A DNA stretch of 64,000 bases from Bradyrhizobium sp. SZCCHNS1050. Its GTDB lineage: Bacteria; Pseudomonadota; Alphaproteobacteria; Rhizobiales; Xanthobacteraceae. Location: the NCBI RefSeq assembly GCF_032484785.1, contig NZ_JAUETR010000001.1, forward strand, positions 3,351,501 through 3,415,500, given 5' to 3'. Positions 45,297-54,185 of this stretch are shown piece by piece; position 1 is the first letter of the stretch, and every line of letters starts with the position of its first letter. Under the pieces are notes generated by a model, which saw nothing but the letters and a program-made list of their open reading frames with translations, made no database searches and was not told the origin of the DNA. The position numbers and the translations under genes were made by a program.

Positions 45297-46808
45297 CTAG
45301 AGGTCGTGGCCCGAGTAGGAGCAGTTGAATGATTTGTTGCAGAGCGGGAAATCGGCAACGATGTTGTCTTGGATCGCGGCCTCCAGCAGCGGCCATTGGA
45401 ACCAGGAAGGGTCACGCAGATGGCAGTGCGCAATGCTGTTGTCGGCATTGAGCCTGAGCCAGACCAGGATGTCGCCGCGAAAACCCTCCACCAGCGCCAT
45501 GCCCTCGCGAACCTCGCCGGCCATGGGCAGATCGATCCGCAACTCGCCCTGCGGCATCCGCTCCAGCAGTTGGGTGACGAGCCCTAGACTCTGCTCGATC
45601 TCGCGAACGCGAATCCACACCCGCGCGTTGACGTCGCCGGCCTCGAGCACAGGAATCTCGAAGGCGAGCTTGTCATAGGGCGCGTAGGCAAGATGCTTGC
45701 GTGCGTCGAAGGTGCGGCCCGATGCGCGGCCGATGAAGCCGCCGGGTGCGTATTGACGGGCGAGATCGGCCTTCACCGTGCCCGTGGTGACGGTGCGATC
45801 CTGGAGCGAGGCCGTGTTGTCGTAGAGTTCGACGAGGGCTGGGAAGCGTGCCTGGATATCGCTCACCAGCGATCGGATCGCCTGGATGCCATCCTGGTTG
45901 ATATCGGTCGCAACGCCGCCGGGCAGGATCAAGTCGCGCATCAGGCGGTGCCCGAAAACATTGCCCGCGCCGCGCAGCACCTTCTCGCGTAACACGCCGC
46001 AATGGGCCAGCATCAGGGCGAAGGAAGCGTCGTTGCAGATTGCGCCGAAATCGCCGAGATGATTGGCGAGACGTTCCAGCTCCGCCATCAGCGCGCGCAG
46101 ATGGTGCGCACGCAGCGGAACTTCCACCCCCAACGCAGCCTCCACCGCGCGCGCGAAGGCCAGTCCGTAGGCGACCGTGCTGTCACCGGAGGCGCGAGCT
46201 GCGAGCTTGCCCGCCTTCCCAAGGTTCGCGCCCGCAATCAGGCCCTCGATACCCTTGTGCACATAGCCGAGCCGAGGCTCTAACCGCACCACGGTCTCGC
46301 CGTTGGCGGTGAAGCGGAAGTGGCCGGGCTCGATGATGCCGGCATGGACCGGGCCGACCGGAATCTGATGCAGGCCGGCGCCTTCGACGGGAAGGAACGC
46401 ATAGGTCTTGTCGATCGGCGTCGGCTCGGGCTTCGCAGCGAGCGGATGCCGCAGGCCCCAATTGCCGTGGTCGAGCCAGGCGCGCGGGTCCGGCAGGCCC
46501 TGCGGCTCCAGGCCGCGGAGATCGCGGATGGTCCGTTCCAGCCGAAGTGCCGGTGGGTGGTGCAGACCGACCGACGGATAGCGGCGGGTCGGGCAATCGA
46601 GCGTGACGATGCCGACCACAGTTTTCGGCGCATCGAGCAGCGCCATGTGAACGCGATCCGCCTCGCCCCAAAGGCCGAGCAGTTCCCAGTCGGCGCCGGC
46701 AAGTCCCGCGATCGCCGCGTTCCAAGTCGCGACGCCGACGACGGCGCGCGGCCAGGGACAGGGGCTCGATGCAAGCTCGCCTTGGCGCAGGAGTTCGTCG
46801 AGGCCCAT
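45297..46808 (-). CDS. Ehr complex large subunit (HyfG/NuoCD-like) lacking all [NiFe] ligands
   Basis: 503 residues from ATG 46808 (MGLDELLRQGE). Residues 1-120 are a NuoC-like domain and the rest NuoD/hydrogenase large-subunit-like (LGYVHKGIEGL, ANHLGDFGAICND). In true group 4 hydrogenases the N-terminal motif is R-V-C-G-I-C-G; here it reads RASGDST with Ser207 and Ser210 for the two Cys. The C-terminal D-P-C-x-x-C reads N-C-S-Y-S-G (495-500), so Ser497 and Gly500 replace the other pair. The [NiFe] centre therefore cannot form, as in Ehr complexes and complex I. The fold otherwise looks intact. Confidence 0.92.
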   Translation of the reverse strand: MGLDELLRQGELASSPCPWPRAVVGVATWNAAIAGLAGADWELLGLWGEADRVHMALLDAPKTVVGIVTLDCPTRRYPSVGLHHPPALRLERTIRDLRGLEPQGLPDPRAWLDHGNWGLRHPLAAKPEPTPIDKTYAFLPVEGAGLHQIPVGPVHAGIIEPGHFRFTANGETVVRLEPRLGYVHKGIEGLIAGANLGKAGKLAARASGDSTVAYGLAFARAVEAALGVEVPLRAHHLRALMAELERLANHLGDFGAICNDASFALMLAHCGVLREKVLRGAGNVFGHRLMRDLILPGGVATDINQDGIQAIRSLVSDIQARFPALVELYDNTASLQDRTVTTGTVKADLARQYAPGGFIGRASGRTFDARKHLAYAPYDKLAFEIPVLEAGDVNARVWIRVREIEQSLGLVTQLLERMPQGELRIDLPMAGEVREGMALVEGFRGDILVWLRLNADNSIAHCHLRDPSWFQWPLLEAAIQDNIVADFPLCNKSFNCSYSGHDL

Positions 46809-46813
46809 TGCGA

Positions 46814-48265
46814 TCACCCCAGAATATCGGCGACGTGCCGGAACCACATGACCAGCGTGGGCGGGAGGAAGATTCCGGCGATCAGCACGAGACCGAAATG
46901 CACGATCATCGGCATGTAGGAGGCATCCGATGGTGCAGTGCTCCCGGTCGGCGCGCCAAAGGCGATACCGTTGAGATGATAGAACAGCGCGCCGAGCGCG
47001 AGCAGGATGCCGAACACGAGCGGGATGGCAAGCAGCGGCTCGCGCGCGAAGGTTGAGGTCACGACCAGGAATTCGCTCATGAAGACGCCGAACGGCGGCA
47101 ATCCGGCGATGGCCACGACACCGATCACGAGGCTCCAGCCGAGCGCCGGATGGGTCGCGGTCAGGCCGCGGATATCGGCGATCTTCTGCGTGTCCTTGAT
47201 CTGCGCGACATGGCCAACGGCAAAGAAGATTCCCGACTTGGTAAGGCTGTGCATCACCATGTGCAGCAGCCCGGCAAAATTGGCGACCGGGCCGCCCATC
47301 CCGAAGGCAAAGGTGATGATCCCCATGTGCTCGATCGAGGAATAGGCGAACAGGCGTTTGATGTCGCGCCGCCGGTAGAGCATGAAGGCGGCGAACACCA
47401 GCGACACCAGACCGAGTGTCACCATTAGGGGTCCAGGAGCCACCGCGCTCGGATTGGCTGCCAGCACGATCTTGAAACGAAGCACTGCGTAGAGTGCGAC
47501 GTTGAGCAGGAGGCCGGACAACACCGCGGAGATCGGCGTCGGCCCTTCCGCATGCGCATCCGGCAGCCAGGCGTGCAGCGGCGCCAACCCCACCTTAGTG
47601 CCGTAGCCGAGCAGCAGGAATATGAAGGCGACGTTGATCAGCGCCGGATCGAACTGTGAGGCATGCGCGACCAGCACCGTCCAGACCATGCCGTTGATGC
47701 CTTCGCCCACCACGGGGAGCGCAGCCATGTAGACCAGGATGGTACCGAACAGTGCGAGCCCGATGCCGACGCTGCCGAGAATGAAATATTTCCAGGCGGC
47801 TTCGAGCGCTTCATGGGTGCGGTAGATGCCGACCATCAGCACGGTCGTCAGCGTCGCCAGTTCGATGCCGACCCACATCAAGCCGATATTGTTGGCGGTC
47901 AGCGCGAGATTCATCCCGCCCATCATGACCTGGAACATGGCGTGGTAGAAACGCAAGTATGCAGGCGTCAGCCGCCCGGTCGCCAGCTCGTGGCCGATGT
48001 AGCTTGCCGAAAACACGCTGGTGGTGAAGCCGACGAAGGTATTGAGCACGATGAACGCGATGTTGAGTTCATCGACGAACAGGTAAGAGCCGGGCTGGAT
48101 GTGATCGGCGAAGAACATCGAGAGCGAGGCCGCGAAGGTCAACCCCGACGCCAGCACGTTGAGGCCCGCGGACAGCCGATAGCCGGGAAGCAGGGCCAGC
48201 ACAGCGGCCGAGACGACCGGAATGACGGTGACGAGGACGACGCCCTCGTTGGTGGACAACATCAT
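46814..48265 (-). CDS. Ehr complex antiporter-like membrane subunit (HyfF/NuoN-like)
   Basis: 483 residues, about 14 membrane helices. Proton-channel features: FLLLGYGTKVGLAPLHAWLPDAHAEGP with the conserved Lys and His, and RDIKRLFAYSSIEHMG. It is homologous to NuoN/NuoM and HyfF. Overlaps the hyfE-like gene by 4 bp and ends 5 bp before the large subunit. Confidence 0.93.
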   Translation of the reverse strand: MMLSTNEGVVLVTVIPVVSAAVLALLPGYRLSAGLNVLASGLTFAASLSMFFADHIQPGSYLFVDELNIAFIVLNTFVGFTTSVFSASYIGHELATGRLTPAYLRFYHAMFQVMMGGMNLALTANNIGLMWVGIELATLTTVLMVGIYRTHEALEAAWKYFILGSVGIGLALFGTILVYMAALPVVGEGINGMVWTVLVAHASQFDPALINVAFIFLLLGYGTKVGLAPLHAWLPDAHAEGPTPISAVLSGLLLNVALYAVLRFKIVLAANPSAVAPGPLMVTLGLVSLVFAAFMLYRRRDIKRLFAYSSIEHMGIITFAFGMGGPVANFAGLLHMVMHSLTKSGIFFAVGHVAQIKDTQKIADIRGLTATHPALGWSLVIGVVAIAGLPPFGVFMSEFLVVTSTFAREPLLAIPLVFGILLALGALFYHLNGIAFGAPTGSTAPSDASYMPMIVHFGLVLIAGIFLPPTLVMWFRHVADILG

Positions 48266-48927
48266 CGGCGCTCTCCGCGAAAGCGATCCAGCGCCTGGAC
48301 ATCGACGGTATCGAAGCGCTCGCGGATCCGGAACAGGAAGACGCCGATCACGAAGAAGGCGATCAGGATCGAGAAGGCGACGCTGATCTCGACCACCAGC
48401 GGCATGCCGCGCGCGCCGGTGCCTGCGAGCACCAGCCCGTTTTCGAGCGACATGAAGCCGACCACCTGGCTCACGGCGTTACGCCGGCTCACCATCATCA
48501 ACAGGCCGAGCAGTACGACCGCCAGCGCGAAGGCGAGGTCCTCGCGCGCGAGCGGATCGGCGGCGGGGGTGACCTTCAGCATGACCGTCATTGAGAGCGC
48601 GACCAGTCCCATGCCGGTCAGCATGGTCGTTCCGGAGCCGATCACGGTTTCGATCTCGCGATGGATGCCGAGCCGCTGGATGATGCGATGCAGCCCGACC
48701 GGCACGACCACGGCCTTGAAGACCAGCGCGATCATGGCGGTGACATAGAGATGCGGCGCGCTCTGGACGTGGGCCTGCCAGGCGACCGACATCGCGAGCA
48801 GCACGGCCTGTAGCGCAAAGGCGTTGAGCAGGGCATAGAGCCGGTGCTGTGTGATCATCAGGAAGCTGACCAGCAACAGGCTGCCCGCCAACAGGTGCGC
48901 GACGTCGAATGTCAGTCCGTGCGCCAT
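48262..48927 (-). CDS. Ehr complex membrane subunit (HyfE/NuoK-like)
   Basis: 221 residues from ATG 48927 (MAHGLTFDVAHLL). Six or seven helices. SQVVGFMSLENGLVLAG carries the conserved Glu of NuoK/HyfE (membrane charge relay). The longer frame upstream overlaps the hyfC-like gene and is not used. It starts 2 bp after the preceding gene ends. Confidence 0.92.
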   Translation of the reverse strand: MAHGLTFDVAHLLAGSLLLVSFLMITQHRLYALLNAFALQAVLLAMSVAWQAHVQSAPHLYVTAMIALVFKAVVVPVGLHRIIQRLGIHREIETVIGSGTTMLTGMGLVALSMTVMLKVTPAADPLAREDLAFALAVVLLGLLMMVSRRNAVSQVVGFMSLENGLVLAGTGARGMPLVVEISVAFSILIAFFVIGVFLFRIRERFDTVDVQALDRFRGERR

Positions 48928-48929
48928 TG

Positions 48930-49883
48930 CTAGAGGCTCCTCGATACGAACAACAGCAGCGTGCCGAGCAGGCCGAGCATCAAGGCAGCGCCGATGAAAT
49001 CCGGTAGGCGGAACACCCTCATCTTCGCAATGGCGGTCTCGAACACGCCGAGCAGAAAGCCGAACACAGTGAGCTTGGCGAGATAGCCGGTGAATCCGGT
49101 CAGATGGCTTGCGGTGCTCGCGCTGGGCGCAGCCAGCGTCCACGGCACGAAGATGCAGCCGATCAGCGAGATGTAGAGCAGCAGCTTGACCGCGGCGGCG
49201 AGTTCGATCATGGCGAGGTGGCGACCTGAATATTCCAGCACCATGGCTTCATGCACCATGGTGAGTTCGAGATGGGTCGCCGGGTTGTCGACCGGAACGC
49301 GGCCGTTTTCGGCGATGGCGACGATGATCAGCCCGACCATCGCAAGGCCCAGCGAGACACGCAGGCCGACGCCCGAGGCGAACAGATCGGCCACGGCCGA
49401 GAGCTGCGTCGAGTGCGCGACCAGCGCCATGGTGAAGACGACCAGCAGCATGGCCGGCTCGGCGAGCGAGGCGATCATCATTTCCCGGCTCGCCCCGATG
49501 CCGCCGAAGGCGGTGCCGATATCCATGCCGGCGAGCGCGAGGAAAAACCGCGCGCTGGCGAGCAGCGCGATGATGGCGATGAGGTCCGCGGACCAGCTGA
49601 ACAGCAAACCCTTGGCGAAGGTCGGCACCAGCGCGGCGGCGACCCAGGTCGCCGCGAAGATCAGATAGGGCGCGACGCGGAATATCCACGAGGCATTGTC
49701 CGCGACCACGACCTCCTTCTTCAGGAGCCGTAGGATATCGCGATAGGGCTGCACGATCGGCGGGCCGCGGCGGCGCTGGAGACGCGCCTTCACCTTGCGG
49801 ATGAAGCCGGTCAGCAGCGGCGCCGCCAGCAGCACCAGCATCATCTGCGAGACCTGAACGAGAAGGGCGGAGATCAGCTCCAT
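48930..49883 (-). CDS. Ehr complex membrane anchor subunit (HyfC/NuoH-like)
   Basis: 317 residues from ATG 49883 (MELISALLVQVSQM), overlapping the end of the hyfB-like gene by 10 bp. Hallmarks of NuoH/HyfC are RLQRRRGPPIVQPYRDILRL in the first cytoplasmic loop and ENGRVPVDNPATHLELTMVHE with the conserved acids at the arm junction. About eight helices. It links the hydrophilic pair to the antiporter-like subunits. Confidence 0.93.
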   Translation of the reverse strand: MELISALLVQVSQMMLVLLAAPLLTGFIRKVKARLQRRRGPPIVQPYRDILRLLKKEVVVADNASWIFRVAPYLIFAATWVAAALVPTFAKGLLFSWSADLIAIIALLASARFFLALAGMDIGTAFGGIGASREMMIASLAEPAMLLVVFTMALVAHSTQLSAVADLFASGVGLRVSLGLAMVGLIIVAIAENGRVPVDNPATHLELTMVHEAMVLEYSGRHLAMIELAAAVKLLLYISLIGCIFVPWTLAAPSASTASHLTGFTGYLAKLTVFGFLLGVFETAIAKMRVFRLPDFIGAALMLGLLGTLLLFVSRSL

Positions 49884-51889
49884 ATCGCCAGCACCAGCAA
49901 GAGCAGCACGAGGGAGAGGAAGACAAGACTGAGGTAGCGGCGGATGGTGAGGAATTGCAGTTTGTTGAGCTGGAGCGCGGCGCGTTCGACGGCGCCGGCA
50001 ACCGGCTCGTAGAGCCAGTCCCACACCGGATCGGCGATCGTCAGTGTGAAGCGGGCGGCGCGTGTGTCGCCGGGCGCGGGCACGGTGACCTCTTCACTCG
50101 TAAAAGGAGTCCGCGCCAGGAACACGCGGCGGATAGGCTGGGCAAAGCTCGAGCCGGAATATTGCGTCAGCGGACTGGGATCGGGAAAGCCGCAATCCCA
50201 TGCCGGGCCGCGGCGGATCGCGTGCGAGGCGAAGCGGTGGATGGCCCACACCGCCAGCAGCGCGGACGTGGCGATGAAGAGAAAGACGAGCAAGCCGTTA
50301 TAGGAGCTGCCGGTTTCGGCCTCCGGCACGATCGTGAGCCAGGGCCGGCTCCCCTGCGTCGTCAGCGCCGTGCCGGCAAGCTGGTGCGTGATCGGGGCGA
50401 TGGCATCGATGATGAAGCCCGGAACGATGCCGGCGATCAGGCAGAGCAAGGCAAGTGTCGCCATGGCCGAGAGCGAGAAGCGGTCCACTTCCGTTGCTTG
50501 TCCCGCTTCCGTGCTGCGTGGACGGCCGAGGAAGGTGATACCAAAGGCCTTGACGAAGGTCGCGCCCGCCAGCGCTGCTGCGAGCGCGAGCAGGCCGCCT
50601 GCCGCCGGCACCATGACCTTCAGCAACCATCGCGCCAGGTCGGGACTCTGAAGCACGGCCTGGAAGGTTAGCCATTCCGACACGAAACCGTTCAGTGGCG
50701 GCAGTGCCGAGATCGCCATGCAGCCGACCAGGAACAGGAAGCTCGTCACCGGCATGCGGTGGATCAATCCGCCGAGACGATCCATGTCGCGCTCGCCGGT
50801 TGCGGTCAGCACCGCACCGGCGCCGAAGAACAGCAGGCTCTTGAAGAGGGAATGGTTGAGCACGTGCAACAAGGCCGCCGTTATGGCCAGCGCGGCCGCC
50901 GCATTCATGCCGTCGGCTCGGAACGACAGCGCGAGGCCGAGCCCGATGAAGACGATGCCGATATTTTCAATGGTCGAATAGGCGAGCAGCCGCTTGACGT
51001 CGTCCTGCATCAGGGCCTGCAACACGCCGAGGACCGCGCTCAGGCTGCCGATCGCGAGCAGTAGCGCGCCCGACCACCAGGGCAGGTCGCCGGCAAGATC
51101 GAACACGATGCGGATGAAGGCGTAGATCGCGACCTTCGTCATCACGCCGCTCATCAGAGCCGAAACGTGACTTGGCGCCGCCGGATGCGCAAGCGGCAGC
51201 CAGGCATGCAGCGGCACCAGCCCGGCCTTGGATCCTGCACCGATCAGGACCAGTACGAGGACCATCGCAGCCGTCAGCGGCGTTCGCACGCCATGTCTGA
51301 TTGTCTCGAAGTCGTAACTGCCGCCCGGCCCGGCGAGCAGGCCGAGGGCGAGCAGGAGCGCGAGCGTGCCGAGGCTCGCCATGATCAGATACACGTAGCC
51401 GGCGCGTCTGTTCTCGGGATCGCGATGATGCGCGATTACGAGCGCCCAGGAGGCCAGTGACATGAACTCCCAGGACAACAGATAGCTGAAGGCATCAGCC
51501 GCCAGCAGGACCAGATTCATTCCGGCGAGGAAGGCTGGAAAGAACGGCAGCACGCGATGCGGCTCCTCCGCGTGTGCGCCGTAGCCGAGCGCGTAGAGAC
51601 TCGCTGCGGCGCCGCCGATATTCACGACAACGAGAAAAAAGGCCGCGAGCGCATCGATCGCGAAGTGTGCGCCGATCCAGGGCAGGCCGAGCGGCAGAAC
51701 GAGGTCAGTCGGAGCGCCGGCATGGCCGGCAAGCGCGAGAACCGAAAAAACCGTCGCCGCGCTGCACAGCGCCAGCATGGCGCCGTAGATGATGCGGGTC
51801 GCCGCATACCCGCGCGAGATGGCTACCGCCAACAGCGCAACCCCCAACATCGCCGCTGCGCAGAGCATGAGGAATGCAACGACACTCAT
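49874..51889 (-). CDS. Ehr complex antiporter-like membrane subunit (HyfB/NuoL-like)
   Basis: 671 residues, about 16 helices. Conserved channel residues are in LSWEFMSLASW (Glu), GAGSKAGLVPLHAWLPLAHP (Lys, His) and DDVKRLLAYSTIENIG. The C-terminal ~130 residues form the extension seen in HyfB/HycC. First gene of the operon, 12 bp after the XRE gene. No HyfA/HyfH ferredoxin-like subunit, formate dehydrogenase or hyp maturation gene is seen in the window. Confidence 0.93.
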   Translation of the reverse strand: MSVVAFLMLCAAAMLGVALLAVAISRGYAATRIIYGAMLALCSAATVFSVLALAGHAGAPTDLVLPLGLPWIGAHFAIDALAAFFLVVVNIGGAAASLYALGYGAHAEEPHRVLPFFPAFLAGMNLVLLAADAFSYLLSWEFMSLASWALVIAHHRDPENRRAGYVYLIMASLGTLALLLALGLLAGPGGSYDFETIRHGVRTPLTAAMVLVLVLIGAGSKAGLVPLHAWLPLAHPAAPSHVSALMSGVMTKVAIYAFIRIVFDLAGDLPWWSGALLLAIGSLSAVLGVLQALMQDDVKRLLAYSTIENIGIVFIGLGLALSFRADGMNAAAALAITAALLHVLNHSLFKSLLFFGAGAVLTATGERDMDRLGGLIHRMPVTSFLFLVGCMAISALPPLNGFVSEWLTFQAVLQSPDLARWLLKVMVPAAGGLLALAAALAGATFVKAFGITFLGRPRSTEAGQATEVDRFSLSAMATLALLCLIAGIVPGFIIDAIAPITHQLAGTALTTQGSRPWLTIVPEAETGSSYNGLLVFLFIATSALLAVWAIHRFASHAIRRGPAWDCGFPDPSPLTQYSGSSFAQPIRRVFLARTPFTSEEVTVPAPGDTRAARFTLTIADPVWDWLYEPVAGAVERAALQLNKLQFLTIRRYLSLVFLSLVLLLLVLAIWS

Positions 51890-51901
51890 CTCAATTGGAT
51901 C

Positions 51902-52195
51902 CTATGCCCTTTTCGCCATACCCTTCACGTGGCGCGAGTCGGAGAGTGCGGGCTCCTTGAGCCGGACTCCGCGGCCTCCGGTCTGACTGGCGGCTCCGTC
52001 GCCGATAAGTTCGATACCGCTCTGGCTCAGCGCCTCGATCAATTTCATCAAGGAATCGACGTTGCCGCGCACGACCCCCTCGCTCGCTTCCATACGCTGG
52101 ATCGTGGGGACCGAAAGGCCAGACAGTTCGGCAAGCTGGCGCTGGTCGATGTCAAGAAGCGCCCTGGCCGCGCGGAGCTGTGCTGCGGTGATCAT
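51902..52195 (-). CDS. XRE-family regulator upstream of the Ehr operon
   Basis: 97 residues from ATG 52195 (MITAAQLRAARALLDID). Helix-turn-helix QRQLAELSGLSVPTIQRMEAS, followed by LMKLIEALSQSGIELIGDG, the tail typical of the helix-turn-helix family with a short IELI strand. It ends 12 bp before the hyfB-like ATG, same strand, so it is probably the first gene of the operon and may control it. Confidence 0.85.
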   Translation of the reverse strand: MITAAQLRAARALLDIDQRQLAELSGLSVPTIQRMEASEGVVRGNVDSLMKLIEALSQSGIELIGDGAASQTGGRGVRLKEPALSDSRHVKGMAKRA

Positions 52196-52616
52196 CGTTG
52201 AGATGCCAGTACTGATACTTGGTACATCAATACTGCACGTAAAAGTGCTAGCTGCTCGCTCAATTATACCAATGAAGTTGTTTTGTATAGCTATGTTGAT
52301 GTTCGAGACCTCATTTGCCGAAGATTTTGTCCCAGGCATCAACGCATTGGAGGGTGCGTATTGCAGGCCGCCATTGATCGACTCGCTTGATGGACTTTCG
52401 GCGATGACGGATTATTGGCAGAACAGGTCGTTGTCGGGGGCCAAACCCTATTCTCCGGCCGTAGCTCAATTGGTGGGTTTGGGTCGGGGAAGAACGAAAA
52501 TGCGTTCTCTTTCAATGGAGATTGACTGATACTCTCTCCGCCACAGGGGAGCTTGTGCCGTCATCTATACAGAAGAGCGGATCGCTACACACGTTTCGCG
52601 CGTCTAGGAGCCGACA
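52196..52616. other. No gene seen; promoter region of the XRE-Ehr operon
   Basis: AT-richer than its surroundings. A near-palindrome AGTACTGATAC-TTG-GTACATCAATACT lies at about 52210-52236, 15 bp upstream of the XRE start, and may be its operator. No coding frame has natural composition. Confidence 0.4.
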
Positions 52617-54008
52617 CTAAGCACCTCTCTCCCACGGAGTGAGCTCTTGCTGTTCCGCGATCGCTGACTTCAGCCCGTGTTGCCCGCGAATGTCGTCAGC
52701 GATAACATGGGCACGTGGGTTGAGAAGTTGCGAGTTGGTGGATTTTGGCCACGGACGGATATTTGGGCTATTCGCATTCAATGCCGCAAATACCGCACTG
52801 CTGATCGCTTGTTGTTGGCGTCGTAGGTGATCCTCCAGCAGCTTAGGGCGAGTGATGTAGCCAGCGTTCACGCCGGGAATTGCGTGGTTCATCAGCAGCT
52901 TTGCATCGAACTCCGACACGCCGGCTGCGGCGGCGATGGTGCGAAAGCTCTGCCGTAGATCGTTACCCCATTTCGACAGCGTGGCCCGATCTTCTTTCTG
53001 CTCGACTATGTGCCCCGACACGCTGTCGGCCGGGAATATCCATTGGCGGGCGTGCGACGGATGCATCTGATGTCCAAAGCGCATGACTCGGATCAGGCAG
53101 CGGATCATTTCCCGAGATAGAGGAATGTCGAAGGCCCGCTTCGCGCCGCCCTTGGGCTTCGGAATGTGCAGGATCCGTCTCTTGAAATCGATATTGCCCG
53201 GAGTGGTTTCCTGCAACGCGGTGGGCCGACATCCCGAAAGCAGCGTGAAGAGATGGAATTCACGGCGGATCGGATTGTCCAAAGCCGACAATTCGGAAAA
53301 CCAGGCCCTCAGATCACCGGGCCCCATTCCGGTGTCGCGTCGCTTCTCTCCATTCCAGTCGATAGCCCCGACGGGATTATCGGGCGGCAAGGTCTTGTTG
53401 GCTTTGCGGGCGTGGGAATAGATGGCCCGGAGAGTGCGCATGCTTCCATTCGCAATATATGGCCCGTTCTCCTTGGTGATTTCGTCATGTCTCTCGACCA
53501 CCTTTGCTGGGTGGCGGCCCAAATCTTCCAATGGCGTATCGAGCCATTTGATGAAGATTCGTTCCACGTGATCCCGATAGCTCTCGATTGTGCGCTCGCT
53601 ACGGCCTTTCCTAATCATGTGGGCGTCGCGATATCGCTCCCACGCTTGCCTGAGCGTGATGCCGCCGGATTGATGCGCGGTCGGGCTATCCCCGCTGGCC
53701 GCGACGCGACTCGGTTTCGACCCGGCCTTGGGATGCTGACCCCGGCTTATCTGAGCAAGATATTCTTTGGCAGTCGCTCGGGCCGTCCTTGTCGAGAGTT
53801 CTTTGACGTCGCCGATTGCGACCCGGATCGACGTCGCTCGCTTGCCGTCCTCGCGAAGGTCGCCTTGGACGGTAAAGGTTCGTTTCCGCTTTCCGACGAC
53901 GACGAAGAAGCCCTTCAGTTCGGTGTCGCGCGCCAGATACCAGCCCTTCCTCGGGGTCGGCAGGCGAGCGATTTCTTTGTCGGTCAGCAGGAGGCGGACA
54001 TCGGCCAT
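52617..54008 (-). CDS. int: Tyrosine integrase of element B
   Basis: 463 residues, homologous to the element A integrase. Arm-binding N-terminus (LLTDKEIARLPTPRKGWYLA, DTELKGFFVVVGKRKR), core-binding region with LRQAWERYRDAHMIRKG, catalytic Arg in LLSGCRPTAL, SFRTIAAAAGVSEFDAKLLMNH and the Tyr region GVNAGYITRPKL. It carries an extra ~20-residue linker near 100-120 and a longer C-terminus than copy A. The start lies 178 bp from the 48-bp tRNA-Arg repeat and 12 bp from a 30-bp arm-type repeat, the layout expected for the element's own integrase. Confidence 0.93.
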   Translation of the reverse strand: MADVRLLLTDKEIARLPTPRKGWYLARDTELKGFFVVVGKRKRTFTVQGDLREDGKRATSIRVAIGDVKELSTRTARATAKEYLAQISRGQHPKAGSKPSRVAASGDSPTAHQSGGITLRQAWERYRDAHMIRKGRSERTIESYRDHVERIFIKWLDTPLEDLGRHPAKVVERHDEITKENGPYIANGSMRTLRAIYSHARKANKTLPPDNPVGAIDWNGEKRRDTGMGPGDLRAWFSELSALDNPIRREFHLFTLLSGCRPTALQETTPGNIDFKRRILHIPKPKGGAKRAFDIPLSREMIRCLIRVMRFGHQMHPSHARQWIFPADSVSGHIVEQKEDRATLSKWGNDLRQSFRTIAAAAGVSEFDAKLLMNHAIPGVNAGYITRPKLLEDHLRRQQQAISSAVFAALNANSPNIRPWPKSTNSQLLNPRAHVIADDIRGQHGLKSAIAEQQELTPWERGA

Positions 54009-54019
54009 CGGAGCGCTCC

Positions 54020-54049
54020 GAAACTAAAACGGTTTTTCAAACGGTTTTG
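54020..54049. repeat. 30-bp repeat, likely integrase arm-type site, right copy
   Basis: Identical to 19427-19456; includes two direct AAACGGTTTT units. It sits between the integrase start and the right attachment site. Confidence 0.65.
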
Positions 54050-54185
54050 GCAAATCGGGGAGTTCGACGGTTCGACCCCGACCTTGTAGGAGGATGTGCG
54101 ATAAAAGGCTCGAAATTAAGGACTTTTGCGTCTATCGTTGCGCTGTGGCGTACAGTTGGATAGCGTGGCGAAGCAATGTTTTTGA

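Noticed and set aside
47663..48748. Plus-strand frame (361 aa) opposite the hyfF- and hyfE-like genes
   Set aside because: Rich in His, Arg, Asp and Gln as antisense frames of membrane proteins are; no recognisable domain.
44755..51889. Functional formate hydrogenlyase / hydrogenase-4
   Set aside because: The large subunit lacks all four [NiFe] ligands and no formate dehydrogenase or hyp genes are present.
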